DNA of 32,412 nucleotides from a bacterium 1XD42-76 (lineage in GTDB: Bacteria; Bacillota; Clostridia; Lachnospirales; Lachnospiraceae). Every line of letters starts with the position of its first letter. Positions within the stretch are counted from its first letter, which is position 1. The position numbers and the translations under genes are program-made. The DNA is taken from the NCBI GenBank assembly GCA_009917545.1, contig QZDW01000031.1, positions 1 to 32,412 on the forward strand, written 5' to 3'. The notes beneath the pieces were generated by a model that saw only the letters and a list, made by a program, of their open reading frames with translations, had not been told where the DNA came from and ran no database searches. Shown in pieces: positions 15,343 through 24,776 of this stretch.

Positions 15343-15383
15343 CTTCATACGTCCACAAGTGAGCGCGCTGCCATGAATGAAAG
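15343..15383 (-). repeat. Partial inverted copy of the ~106-bp structured repeat
   Basis: On the minus strand: CTTTCATTCATGGCAGCGCG, then CTCACTTGTGGACGTATGAAG. This is the 3' third of the element (second pairing box, the GCGCTCA hairpin and the ATGAAG box). It lies in the jag-mnmE gap, 22 bp upstream of mnmE, opposite in orientation to the other copies. Confidence 0.75.
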
Positions 15384-15404
15384 GGGCTCTAAAATTTCTG
15401 GCAC

Positions 15405-15432
15405 AAAGGGGCTGCCAACGGCAACCCCTTTT
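15405..15432 (-). terminator. GC-rich hairpin after jag
   Basis: AAAGGGG-TGCC / GGCA-CCCCTTT with an AAC loop, 13 nt beyond the jag stop on the minus strand. T-rich sequence follows only on the plus strand (TTCTCTT), so as a leftward terminator it is weak; it may limit read-through from the rpmH-jag operon into mnmE. Confidence 0.5.
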
Positions 15433-15444
15433 CTCTTAAGCGTC

Positions 15445-16125
15445 TTACTGCTCCTTATCTTTTTTATCTGTCCGCGGCCTTCTGTCTTTGCGTTCCTCCC
15501 GTTTCAGAGCAATCACAACATGGCGGAACGGCTCTTCCCCCTCACTTCTCGTATACACATACTTGTCACTCTGAAGAGCGGAATGGATAATTCTTCTCTC
15601 ATAGGGATTCATAGGCTCTAATGAGACGGAACGCCTTGTCCTTTTCACTTTATAGGCAATATTTTTTGCCAGTGTTTCCAGCGTTTCTTTCCTTCTCTCA
15701 CGATAATTCTCCGTATCAAGCTTGACTCTCAGATAACCCTCGGATTCCTTATTTACAACCAGGCTTACCAGGTACTGTAAAGAATCAAGCGTCTGTCCCC
15801 TCTTACCGATGAGAATCCCCATCTCTTCTCCGGTAAGATTGATCTCCATCTCCTTTTCCTCTTCATTTAACTTGATTTCCACGATCACACGAATTCCCAT
15901 TGCATCGAATACGGAAGTCAGGAAATCTGCCGCCTTCTCATCAATCGTCTCAACACGTTTCGCCCGGATAATCGCAGGCTTTGAACCAAACAGTCCGCCA
16001 AGGAGTCCCGTACTTCCCTTTTCCACGATCTCATACTGAATTCTATCACTGCTTACCCCAAGCTGCATGGAAGCCTGAATAATTGCATCATCAACTGTTT
16101 TTGCAGTTACAGTAATCATTTCCAT
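15445..16125 (-). CDS. jag: RNA-binding protein KhpB/Jag (SpoIIIJ-associated)
   Basis: 226 residues. N-terminal Jag_N domain (ITVTAKTVDDAIIQASMQLGV...GLLGGLFGSKPA), a charged linker, a KH domain with the GxxG loop LIGKRGQTLDSLQYLV (about 110-125) and an R3H domain (MNPYERRIIHSALQSDKYVYTRSEG). It binds RNA with KhpA and influences cell elongation and division in other Firmicutes. It follows yidC by 12 nt with GGGGG before the ATG, the usual spoIIIJ-jag arrangement. Confidence 0.96.
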   Translation of the reverse strand: MEMITVTAKTVDDAIIQASMQLGVSSDRIQYEIVEKGSTGLLGGLFGSKPAIIRAKRVETIDEKAADFLTSVFDAMGIRVIVEIKLNEEEKEMEINLTGEEMGILIGKRGQTLDSLQYLVSLVVNKESEGYLRVKLDTENYRERRKETLETLAKNIAYKVKRTRRSVSLEPMNPYERRIIHSALQSDKYVYTRSEGEEPFRHVVIALKREERKDRRPRTDKKDKEQ

Positions 16126-16137
16126 AAAAGAACCCCC

Positions 16138-17394
16138 TTACTTGTTCTTACCACGCTTTTCATGCGCCTCATTGTACTTCTGTACCATGTTCGCCTTTGC
16201 CGCCAGACTGCCAGGCCGGGCATTTGCATTATAGTAGCTGCTTGACTCCTGAATCTGTTTTGCGATTCTCTCCCTTTTCTTTTCCTCCTCTTCCTTCTCT
16301 CTCTCCTGCTCTTCCTTCACTGACTTTAAAGAAGCCGTTGCATTCTGGGAGATCTTAGCCGGCGGAAGCCCCTGCTTCGCCCGTTTTGCATTTACCTTTT
16401 CAATATTTTTCTTTACCATCTCGTCGATGTCCACCTTATCCATATAGGAATTGACGAGAAGCTGCTGGATGATCTGCACAACGCTGGTGGCAATCCAGTA
16501 AAGTCCCAGGCTGGCCGGCATTGTCACACAGATAAAGGCAGAAAATAACGGCATCACCGTAGTCATCGTCTGCATAGACTGCGCCGCCACATTATCAGAA
16601 TCCATTTTTGGCTGCTGACCGCTCATAAGCTTGGTGCTGAACCACTGTGTCACAGCAGCAAGAATCGGGATCAGCCATGCAAAGGAAGGAACCCAGCCGG
16701 GAGCCTCTGCCATATTAAGCCCCAGGAACGTATTCATCTGCCGGATGGTAGCCTCATTTTCGGCAATCACGGAAGCAATCCCAGGGAACAGGTTCTGAAG
16801 CTCTGTCCACTGCGCCGGCGTAAATTTATATAAGAGATCAACCAGCTTGTTGGCGCTCGTAAAGTCAAATTTATCCAGAGAATTCACCGCTGCAGCCTTC
16901 ATAATATCTGTGATCCCCTGAAGCTTGTCAATGTAGTCCGCCTGACTCATGAGCGGAGTCACTACATTGTCAAAATAGACACGCACCGATGGTACATAAG
17001 CCGGAATATTATAAATCACACGATACAAAGCAAGCAGAATCACCATCTGAATGATAAGCGGGAGACATCCTCCAGTCATACTCGTGCCGTATTTCTCATA
17101 TACGGCCTGCATCTCCACATTCTGGCGCTGCATTGATTCATTATCTGTCTTACCTTTATACTTTTTCTGAATCGCCTGCAGCTCAGGACTCATAATAGAC
17201 ATGAGCTTTGTTGATTTCTGCTGTTTTACTGTCAGAGGAATCATCAACGTTTTCATGACGATCGTAAATAAGATAATGCATAAGCCTACGTTAAGAATCC
17301 CGAACTGGCCTGTGAACTGAAACAAAATGTCCATGATATAGCCAAGGACAGTCGCAACCGGTCCCAAAACGGAGCCTGCTTTCGTTAAAACCAT
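16138..17394 (-). CDS. yidC: Membrane protein insertase YidC/OxaA (SpoIIIJ-type)
   Basis: 418 residues. Membrane helices begin at about 10-30 and 33-57; the 60K/OxaA signature includes LCIILFTIVMKTLMIPLTVKQQKS with the hydrophilic-groove arginine/lysine region, SPELQAIQKKYKGK, and helices GGCLPLIIQMVILLALYRV, FAWLIPILAAVTQWFST and ASLGLYWIATSVVQIIQQL. A roughly 90-residue charged C-terminal tail with a Glu/Lys coiled-coil segment should contact ribosomes. There is no lipobox, unlike B. subtilis SpoIIIJ. About 90 residues between helices 3 and 4 form a larger than usual extracellular insertion, common in clostridia. GGGAGG lies 6 nt before the ATG. Confidence 0.97.
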   Translation of the reverse strand: MVLTKAGSVLGPVATVLGYIMDILFQFTGQFGILNVGLCIILFTIVMKTLMIPLTVKQQKSTKLMSIMSPELQAIQKKYKGKTDNESMQRQNVEMQAVYEKYGTSMTGGCLPLIIQMVILLALYRVIYNIPAYVPSVRVYFDNVVTPLMSQADYIDKLQGITDIMKAAAVNSLDKFDFTSANKLVDLLYKFTPAQWTELQNLFPGIASVIAENEATIRQMNTFLGLNMAEAPGWVPSFAWLIPILAAVTQWFSTKLMSGQQPKMDSDNVAAQSMQTMTTVMPLFSAFICVTMPASLGLYWIATSVVQIIQQLLVNSYMDKVDIDEMVKKNIEKVNAKRAKQGLPPAKISQNATASLKSVKEEQEREKEEEEKKRERIAKQIQESSSYYNANARPGSLAAKANMVQKYNEAHEKRGKNK

Positions 17395-17412
17395 ATTCTA
17401 CCTCCCGGTTTT

Positions 17413-17625
17413 CTACGGAACTGGATCATAACCGCCCTTTGCAAACGGATGACAACGAAGAATGCGTCTGCAAGCGAGATAACTGCCTTTTACTGCGCCA
17501 TATTTTTCCAGTGCCTCAAGGGCGTATTGAGAACACGTAGGCGTATAAATACAGTGAGAGCCCAAGCATGGAGAAATCACTTTCTTATAAAACTTCACCA
17601 AACCAATCAACAGTCTCTTAATCAA
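17413..17625 (-). CDS. yidD: Membrane protein insertion efficiency factor YidD
   Basis: 70 residues: IKRLLIGLVKFYKKVISPCL, then CIYTPTCSQYALEALEKYGA, the conserved P-T-C-S-x-Y motif, and RRILRCHPFAKGGYDPVP at the end. A short amphipathic membrane-associated protein that helps YidC-dependent insertion. It starts with TTG overlapping the rnpA stop (TTGA), the tight overlap usual for rnpA-yidD. Confidence 0.97.
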   Translation of the reverse strand: MIKRLLIGLVKFYKKVISPCLGSHCIYTPTCSQYALEALEKYGAVKGSYLACRRILRCHPFAKGGYDPVP

Positions 17626-17975
17626 ACTCTCTCACTTCGATTCCCTAAAATGTTATGAAGTCCGCACAGATGCAGAAATGCACCTTCCATTTCGTCGAAT
17701 TTTTTGTCCCTTGCCGCAGCCCTGGCCACGACGATTATATCTTTCCCATCTTCCAATATATCCTGATTCAATCGAAAGCATTCTCTGACAAGCCTGACAA
17801 ACCGGTGCCGCACAACGCTGTTGCCGATTTTTTTACTGACAGAGATTCCTATCCTCGTGTCATGCCTGCCCGTATCCATCACGTACATCACCAAGTATCG
17901 GTTTGCATAGGACTTCCCTTTCCGGTAGATCTCCTGAAAATCCCTGTTTTTTTTCAAAGAATTGAATCTTTTCAT
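17622..17975 (-). CDS. rnpA: Ribonuclease P protein component
   Basis: 117 residues from the ATG at 17975, chosen because GGGAG lies 6 nt before it; an upstream TTG at 17999 would add eight non-conserved residues. MKRFNSLKKNRDFQEIYRKG is the typical start, and the RNR-type motif appears as GNSVVRHRFVRLVRECFRLN. It supports the RNase P RNA in 5' maturation of tRNAs. A hairpin between rpmH and this gene probably sets its lower expression. Confidence 0.97.
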   Translation of the reverse strand: MKRFNSLKKNRDFQEIYRKGKSYANRYLVMYVMDTGRHDTRIGISVSKKIGNSVVRHRFVRLVRECFRLNQDILEDGKDIIVVARAAARDKKFDEMEGAFLHLCGLHNILGNRSERV

Positions 17976-18012
17976 CAAAAACTCCCAAACTGTGGCCAAT
18001 CAATGCCCATTT

Positions 18013-18057
18013 GTAAGAAAAGAGTATCCAAAAGTTTTCCTAACTTCCGGATACTCT
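18013..18057 (-). terminator. Attenuator-like hairpin between rpmH and rnpA
   Basis: On the minus strand AGAGTATCC (18057-18049) pairs with GGATACTCT (18029-18021), with an inner AAGTT/AACTT stem, followed by TTTCTT. It starts 11 nt after the rpmH stop. Such a partial terminator would give abundant L34 but little RnpA from one promoter. Confidence 0.65.
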
Positions 18058-18067
18058 CCTGGATACG

Positions 18068-18202
18068 TCAAGCTGATAATCTAGCTCTGCCTTTTGCCCT
18101 TCTGGCTGCTAACACTTTTCTTCCGCCTGCGCTGCTCATTCTAGCCCTGAAGCCATGAACTCTTTTTCTCTGAGTATTTTTTGGCTGAAATGTCATTTTC
18201 AT
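18068..18202 (-). CDS. rpmH: 50S ribosomal protein L34
   Basis: 44 residues, [20 protein letters not shown] followed by [24 protein letters not shown]; this is the complete, highly conserved L34. GGAGGT is 9 nt before the ATG. It is transcribed leftward from a strong promoter at 18285-18313, first gene of the rpmH-rnpA-yidD-yidC-jag group, beside oriC as in most bacteria. Confidence 0.98.
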   Translation of the reverse strand: MKMTFQPKNTQRKRVHGFRARMSSAGGRKVLAARRAKGRARLSA

Positions 18203-18230
18203 AAATCCGGCACCTCCTCTTATCAAAATT

Positions 18231-18253
18231 CAGGTACCATTTTTATGTACCTG
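18231..18253 (-). promoter_or_regulatory. Perfect hairpin in the rpmH leader
   Basis: CAGGTAC...GTACCTG, 7-bp perfect stem with a 9-nt loop, between the predicted transcription start (about 18278) and the rpmH ribosome site. It may protect the 5' end or control translation. No known L34 leader motif was recognised. Confidence 0.5.
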
Positions 18254-18284
18254 CAAAAATAGGACATATTGAAACATCGTTTAA

Positions 18285-18313
18285 ATTATATAGAAGTTAT
18301 CGGCCTTCGTCAA
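18285..18313 (-). promoter_or_regulatory. Promoter of the rpmH operon
   Basis: Minus strand TTGACG (18313-18308), 17-nt spacer, TATAAT (18290-18285). Near-perfect sigma-A promoter, fitting high ribosomal-protein expression. Confidence 0.88.
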
Positions 18314-18362
18314 GAGTTTCTTGCCCAAAAAGCCTCAAAAATATATATTTCTTTCTTCCAAG

Positions 18363-18509
18363 TTATCCCCAATCTGTGGATAACTTGTGGATAACTTTAT
18401 GGAAAAACTGTGGATTGTAATATTTTCATTGAAAAATAAATGAATTTAAGGTAAAATATATTTATATTGGGTTTGTGCGCATATTTTACTTGTCCATTCT
18501 TTATCCACA
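18363..18509. other. oriC: Replication origin oriC: DnaA-box cluster upstream of dnaA
   Basis: DnaA boxes: TTATCCCCA (18363, one mismatch), two perfect boxes in reverse orientation, TGTGGATAA at 18375-18383 and 18386-18394, a weak TGTGGATTG at 18410, and a perfect TTATCCACA at 18501-18509. The AT-rich 18419-18475 segment between them could unwind. Divergent gene orientation changes exactly here. More boxes lie between dnaA and dnaN, so the origin may be bipartite. Confidence 0.85.
18429..18457 (+). promoter_or_regulatory. dnaA promoter
   Basis: TTGAAA (18429-18434), 17-nt spacer, TAAAAT (18452-18457). It lies between the reverse boxes and the forward box at 18501, so DnaA binding is well placed to repress its own gene. 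Confidence 0.7.
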
Positions 18510-18549
18510 ACCTTTCACCTGCTTATTAACATATTTTAGGAGTACATAT

Positions 18550-19911
18550 ATGCTGGAAGATATCAAGAAAAAATGGAATGATATTCTGCTCTATATCAAG
18601 GACGAGCACGACATTACAGACGTGTCCTACAAGACCTGGCTGCTCCCTCTCGAACCATATTCTGTGGATAAAGATATCCTCACCGTAATCGTACCGGATG
18701 AGATCTTTCTCGGCTATGTGAAAAAAAAATATGACTTCCTGTTGAAAACCACCATTGAGGAGGTCACAGGCATTCAGTGCAGCATCAATTTTGTCCTCAG
18801 AGAAAGCATCAATGAGGAAAATACCAGAAAACTTATTCAGACCAACTCCGCTGCCGTCAGCCAGCTCGCGATCCAGAGTGCGAACCTCAATCCCAGATAC
18901 ACCTTCGACACCTTTGTCGTCGGTAAAAATAACAATCTGGCCCACGCCGCATCGTTAGCCGTGGCGGAATCACCTGGAGAAATATACAATCCGCTTTTTA
19001 TTTACGGAGGCGTAGGACTTGGCAAGACCCACCTGATGCATTCGATTGCCCATTTTATCCTGAAAAATAATTCTGACGCCAAGGTACTCTATGTTACATC
19101 AGAGAAATTTACGAATGAGCTGATTGATGCGATCCGTAATAAAAACAACATCTCCACCACAGAATTCCGCGAAAAATACAGGAATAACGATGTTCTGCTG
19201 ATTGACGATATCCAGTTCATCATAGGAAAAGAAAGTACACAGGAGGAATTTTTCCATACCTTCAATGCCCTTTACGAGGCCAAAAAACAAATCATCATCT
19301 CCTCAGACCGACCGCCCAGAGAAATCGAGACCCTGGAGGACCGGTTGCGTTCCCGTTTTGAATGGGGGCTTACCGTGGATATCCAGCAGCCGGATTATGA
19401 AACACGTATGGCGATCCTGCGTAAAAAGGAGGAGATCGACGGATACAACATTGATAACGAGGTCATCAAATATATTGCCTCCAATATCAAATCCAATATC
19501 CGCGAACTCGAAGGCGCCCTTACCAAAATCGTAGCTTTCTCCAAGCTCAATAACCTTGAAATTAACATTGAACTTGCAGAGGAAGCGCTAAAAGATCTGA
19601 TTTCTCCGAACGCAGTGCGGGAGATCACGCCGCAGCTCATCATTAATGTCGTATCTGAACATTTTGGTATCACGCCGTCTGACCTCACCAGTCAGAAACG
19701 TAGTAAGGATATGGTATTCCCGCGCCAGATCACCATGTATCTGTGCGGAGATATGACGACCGAATCGCTTCAAAGTATCGGCAAGGCCCTGGGCGGCCGC
19801 GACCATACGACTATCATACACGGAATAAAAAAAATTACTTCCGAGCTTGCGACAGACAACACTCTTAAAAATACAATCGACATCCTGAAAAAGAAGATTA
19901 ACCCCCAATAA
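18550..19911 (+). CDS. dnaA: Chromosomal replication initiator DnaA
   Basis: 453 residues from the ATG at 18550, preceded by TTAGGAG (8 nt); longer frames start upstream but lack a ribosome site. Domain I about 1-80, short linker, AAA+ domain with Walker A GGVGLGKTHLMHSI, Walker B LLIDDIQF and sensor segments, and domain IV with the box-binding signature DHTTIIHGIKKI near the C-terminus. It binds the boxes on both sides of its gene and loads the helicase. It may be autoregulated through the boxes at 18375-18509. Confidence 0.99.
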   Translation: MLEDIKKKWNDILLYIKDEHDITDVSYKTWLLPLEPYSVDKDILTVIVPDEIFLGYVKKKYDFLLKTTIEEVTGIQCSINFVLRESINEENTRKLIQTNSAAVSQLAIQSANLNPRYTFDTFVVGKNNNLAHAASLAVAESPGEIYNPLFIYGGVGLGKTHLMHSIAHFILKNNSDAKVLYVTSEKFTNELIDAIRNKNNISTTEFREKYRNNDVLLIDDIQFIIGKESTQEEFFHTFNALYEAKKQIIISSDRPPREIETLEDRLRSRFEWGLTVDIQQPDYETRMAILRKKEEIDGYNIDNEVIKYIASNIKSNIRELEGALTKIVAFSKLNNLEINIELAEEALKDLISPNAVREITPQLIINVVSEHFGITPSDLTSQKRSKDMVFPRQITMYLCGDMTTESLQSIGKALGGRDHTTIIHGIKKITSELATDNTLKNTIDILKKKINPQ

Positions 19912-20207
19912 TCCAATGGCCCCTTTACTCTGAAGTTTTTCTGTGGAAACTGATGTGGACATCCTGTTCAAAAAATGGGGATAACAGGACGCCCTTAAAA
20001 ATGATTCTCATGCTGTGGAAAACAGGCGGTTTATTCCTCCCTCTTTTCGTACTTTCCCACAATGGAATACACCATACGAATCGCCTTACTTTAAGGCTTT
20101 TCCCGCCTGATTCACAAATTCACGGCCCCTACTACGAATACTTCGAAATTCTTTTATCTCTTTATACATAAAGCGTATCATAATCGGAAAGGAAGTTATC
20201 AACAACT
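19912..20207. other. dnaA-dnaN spacer with near-consensus DnaA boxes and a small hairpin
   Basis: 296 bases with no gene. One-mismatch boxes: TGGGGATAA (19976-19984), TGTGGAAAA (20014-20022) and TTATCAACA (20196-20204), the last next to the dnaN start. Weaker ones are at 19942 and 20053. GCCTTA/TAAGGC plus TTTT at 20083-20101 is a weak terminator for dnaA. A dnaN promoter must be here, but no candidate has both good boxes. Confidence 0.6.
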
Positions 20208-21326
20208 ATGAAGCTGACATTTCAAAAAACAGCCCTTTTAAATGGAATCAATATCGTATTAAAAGCAGTACCATCTAAAACAACCATGCCAATCTTAGAA
20301 TGCATTCTAATTGATGCCTCTGCCGGGGAAATTAAGCTCACTGCTAATGATATGGAACTCGGAATCGAGACAAAGGTGGAGGGAACCATCCTGGAAAAGG
20401 GAAAAATCGCTCTCGACGCCAGGCTTTTTTCCGAAATTATCCGTAAATTATCAAATGAAGATTCCCTCGTAACCATAGAGGCCGACGAGAAATTCAACAC
20501 TACCATCACTTGTGAGAATTCTGTCTTTAAAATACAGGGAAAGGACGGTGAAGAATTCTCTTATCTTCCATACATTGAAAAAAATAAATATGTCTGTCTG
20601 TCCCAGTTTTCCCTGAAAGAGATTATCAGACAGACAATTTTTTCCATTTCTGCCAATGACAGCAATAAAATGATGACCGGAGAGCTGTTTGAAGTGACGG
20701 GAAATTCCCTAAAAGTCGTCGCTCTGGACGGTCACCGGATGGCGATCAGAAAATTATCTATGAAGGATACTTATGAGAGTACAAAAGTGATCGTACCAGG
20801 AAAAACCCTAAACGAAATCAGTAAAATCCTGACAGGCGATAATGAAAAAGAGGTTCTCATTTTCTTCGGGCCCAACCATATTCTCTTTGAATTTGATGAG
20901 ACCATTGTCATTTCCCGCCTCATCGAAGGAGAATATTTCAAAGTGGATCAGATGCTCTCCAATGATTATGCGACCAAAATCCTGATCCGGCGCAGGGAAT
21001 TTCTCGACTGCATTGAGCGCGCCAGCATTTTGATCCGGGAAAATGACAAAAAGCCGATTATCCTGAATATAGAAGATACAAAAATGAATTTGAAATTAAA
21101 TTCCAGTTTTGGTACAATGAATGCAGAAATTTCAGTTCACAAGACGGGGCAGGATATCATGATTGGCTTCAACCCCAAATTTTTGATTGACACACTGCGA
21201 ATTATCGACGATGAAGAGATTACTCTCTACATGATGAATCCCAAATCGCCTTGTTTTATCAAAAATGAGGATGAAAGCTATATTTATCTGATTCTTCCGG
21301 TAAATTTTAATTCAGCTACCGTTTAA
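20208..21326 (+). CDS. dnaN: DNA polymerase III subunit beta (sliding clamp)
   Basis: 372 residues, normal length. Starts MKLTFQKTALLNGINIVLKAVPSKTTMPILECI; domain breaks near 125 and 250; KVVALDGHRMAIRK is the conserved clamp block and the ending YIYLILPVNFN matches the family's YLVLPVR-type C-terminus that forms the partner-binding pocket. It forms a dimeric ring that tethers polymerase III. AAAGGAAG lies upstream with long spacing. The next 110 bases contain a GGGTATATACCC palindrome before the S4 gene. Confidence 0.99.
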   Translation: MKLTFQKTALLNGINIVLKAVPSKTTMPILECILIDASAGEIKLTANDMELGIETKVEGTILEKGKIALDARLFSEIIRKLSNEDSLVTIEADEKFNTTITCENSVFKIQGKDGEEFSYLPYIEKNKYVCLSQFSLKEIIRQTIFSISANDSNKMMTGELFEVTGNSLKVVALDGHRMAIRKLSMKDTYESTKVIVPGKTLNEISKILTGDNEKEVLIFFGPNHILFEFDETIVISRLIEGEYFKVDQMLSNDYATKILIRRREFLDCIERASILIRENDKKPIILNIEDTKMNLKLNSSFGTMNAEISVHKTGQDIMIGFNPKFLIDTLRIIDDEEITLYMMNPKSPCFIKNEDESYIYLILPVNFNSATV

Positions 21327-21439
21327 GCATATACAGGGTATGGGTATATACCCTCCTGACAGTTGGTTTCGGTGTTTTTTTGCAGGAAACAGGGGAATCC
21401 CGGTTTTTTGAGATATCCGCGGCATAAAAAAGGAGAAAT

Positions 21440-21649
21440 ATGGAAAAAATCCATTTGAAAGATGATTTTATTAAGCTGGGTCAGGCCTTAAAGCTGTCCG
21501 GACTTGCAGGTTCGGGGGTGGATGCAAAGTACGCCATTCAGAATGGGCTTGTGACAGTAAACGGGACAGTAGAGTATCAGAGAGGGAAAAAGCTCTATCC
21601 CGGCGATATGGTAGCCTGCGGCGAAAAGACATTTCAGGTAGAAAAGTAG
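21440..21649 (+). CDS. yaaA: S4-domain RNA-binding protein YaaA/RlbA-type
   Basis: 69 residues comprising one S4 domain: FIKLGQALKLSGLAGSGVDAKYAIQNGLVTVNG, ending YPGDMVACGEKTFQV. In Firmicutes this gene sits between dnaN and recF, as here; it is linked to ribosome maturation. AAGGAG lies 6 nt before the ATG. It is 12 nt upstream of recF, clearly the same operon. Confidence 0.93.
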   Translation: MEKIHLKDDFIKLGQALKLSGLAGSGVDAKYAIQNGLVTVNGTVEYQRGKKLYPGDMVACGEKTFQVEK

Positions 21650-21661
21650 GAATGCGCTCCT

Positions 21662-22750
21662 ATGTTCATTGAATCAATTGAGCTTTTGAATTACAGAAAT
21701 TATAAGCAGCTACATATAGATTTTCATGAAGGGACGAATGTCCTGTATGGGGACAATGCGCAGGGAAAGACCAATATTCTTGAGTCTGTCTATGTGTGCA
21801 GTACGACGAAGTCCCACAGGGGAAGTAAGGACAGAGAAATCGTGCAGTTCGGGCAGGAGGAATCCCATATTAAGATGATAGTGAGGCGGGATGGTGTTCC
21901 CTACCGCATCGACATGCACCTGAAAAAAAATAAAGCGAGGGGAATCGCTGTCAACGGGATCCCGATCAAAAAATCCAGCGAATTGTTTGGCATTGTAAAT
22001 GTAATCTTTTTTTCACCAGAGGATCTTAATATTATTAAAAACGGACCTTCGGAAAGGAGACGGTTTATTGATCTTGAACTATGCCAGCTAAACAGACTTT
22101 ACGTTTATTATCTCGTTCAGTTTAATAAGGTGATTATTCAGCGAAATAAATTATTGAAGGAAATTGATTTTAATCCTCCGTTAATTGATACCCTGGATCT
22201 ATGGGATGCCCAATTGGTCCGCTTCGGCAGGGAGCTGATCCGTTTGAGAGCATCGTTTATCGAGGAATTAAACGAAATTATTTATGGAATTCATTTTCAC
22301 CTTTCAGGAAATAAAGAAACCTTAACGGTAAAATATGAACCGAACACAGCAGAGACAGACCTGGAGAAAGCCTTAAAAAAGAACAGGCCCCAGGAGCTTA
22401 GACAGAAAATGACATTGACCGGTCCCCACAGAGATGACTTAAATTTTATCATTAATGAAACGGATATCAGGAAATTCGGTTCCCAGGGGCAGCAAAGGAC
22501 TGCCGCGCTTTCTCTGAAATTAGCGGAAATCGAGCTTGTGAAAAAGACGGTAAAGGATTATCCTGTTCTGCTTTTAGATGACGTTTTGTCAGAGCTTGAC
22601 AAGAAAAGGCAGGAACATCTGCTCTCAGAGATCAGGCATATACAGACGATCATCACATGTACTGGTCTGGATGAATTTGTAAGCAGCAAATTTCAAATGA
22701 ATAAAACATTTAAGATCGTAAATGGAGCCGTTGAGAGTGAAACGGAGTGA
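21662..22750 (+). CDS. recF: DNA replication and repair protein RecF
   Basis: 362 residues. Walker A GDNAQGKTN (about 30-38), RecF block LFGIVNVIFFSPEDLNIIKNGPSERRRFID, ABC-type signature FGSQGQQRT and Walker B LLLDDVLSELD near 310. It loads RecA at single-strand gaps with RecO/RecR. Usual position between the S4 gene and gyrB. The ATG follows a weak ribosome site (AGTAGGAATG), suggesting coupling to the S4 gene. Confidence 0.98.
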   Translation: MFIESIELLNYRNYKQLHIDFHEGTNVLYGDNAQGKTNILESVYVCSTTKSHRGSKDREIVQFGQEESHIKMIVRRDGVPYRIDMHLKKNKARGIAVNGIPIKKSSELFGIVNVIFFSPEDLNIIKNGPSERRRFIDLELCQLNRLYVYYLVQFNKVIIQRNKLLKEIDFNPPLIDTLDLWDAQLVRFGRELIRLRASFIEELNEIIYGIHFHLSGNKETLTVKYEPNTAETDLEKALKKNRPQELRQKMTLTGPHRDDLNFIINETDIRKFGSQGQQRTAALSLKLAEIELVKKTVKDYPVLLLDDVLSELDKKRQEHLLSEIRHIQTIITCTGLDEFVSSKFQMNKTFKIVNGAVESETE

Positions 22751-22817
22751 GCGTGTATCAGATGCCGGCAATGTCCGCAGGGGGCTTTAAGCCCGTGAAA
22801 GTTATAGGAGGAAATGA

Positions 22818-24728
<1,911 letters not shown>

Positions 24729-24776
24729 TCAGGCACTGGCCCAGTCACAGACTTGGCGGGAAGGGTGAAAAACAGA

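Noticed and set aside
22775-22800. GGGCTTTAAGCCC palindrome before gyrB as a terminator
   Set aside because: No T-run follows and gyrB is expected to be transcribed with recF; probably chance or a minor leader fold.
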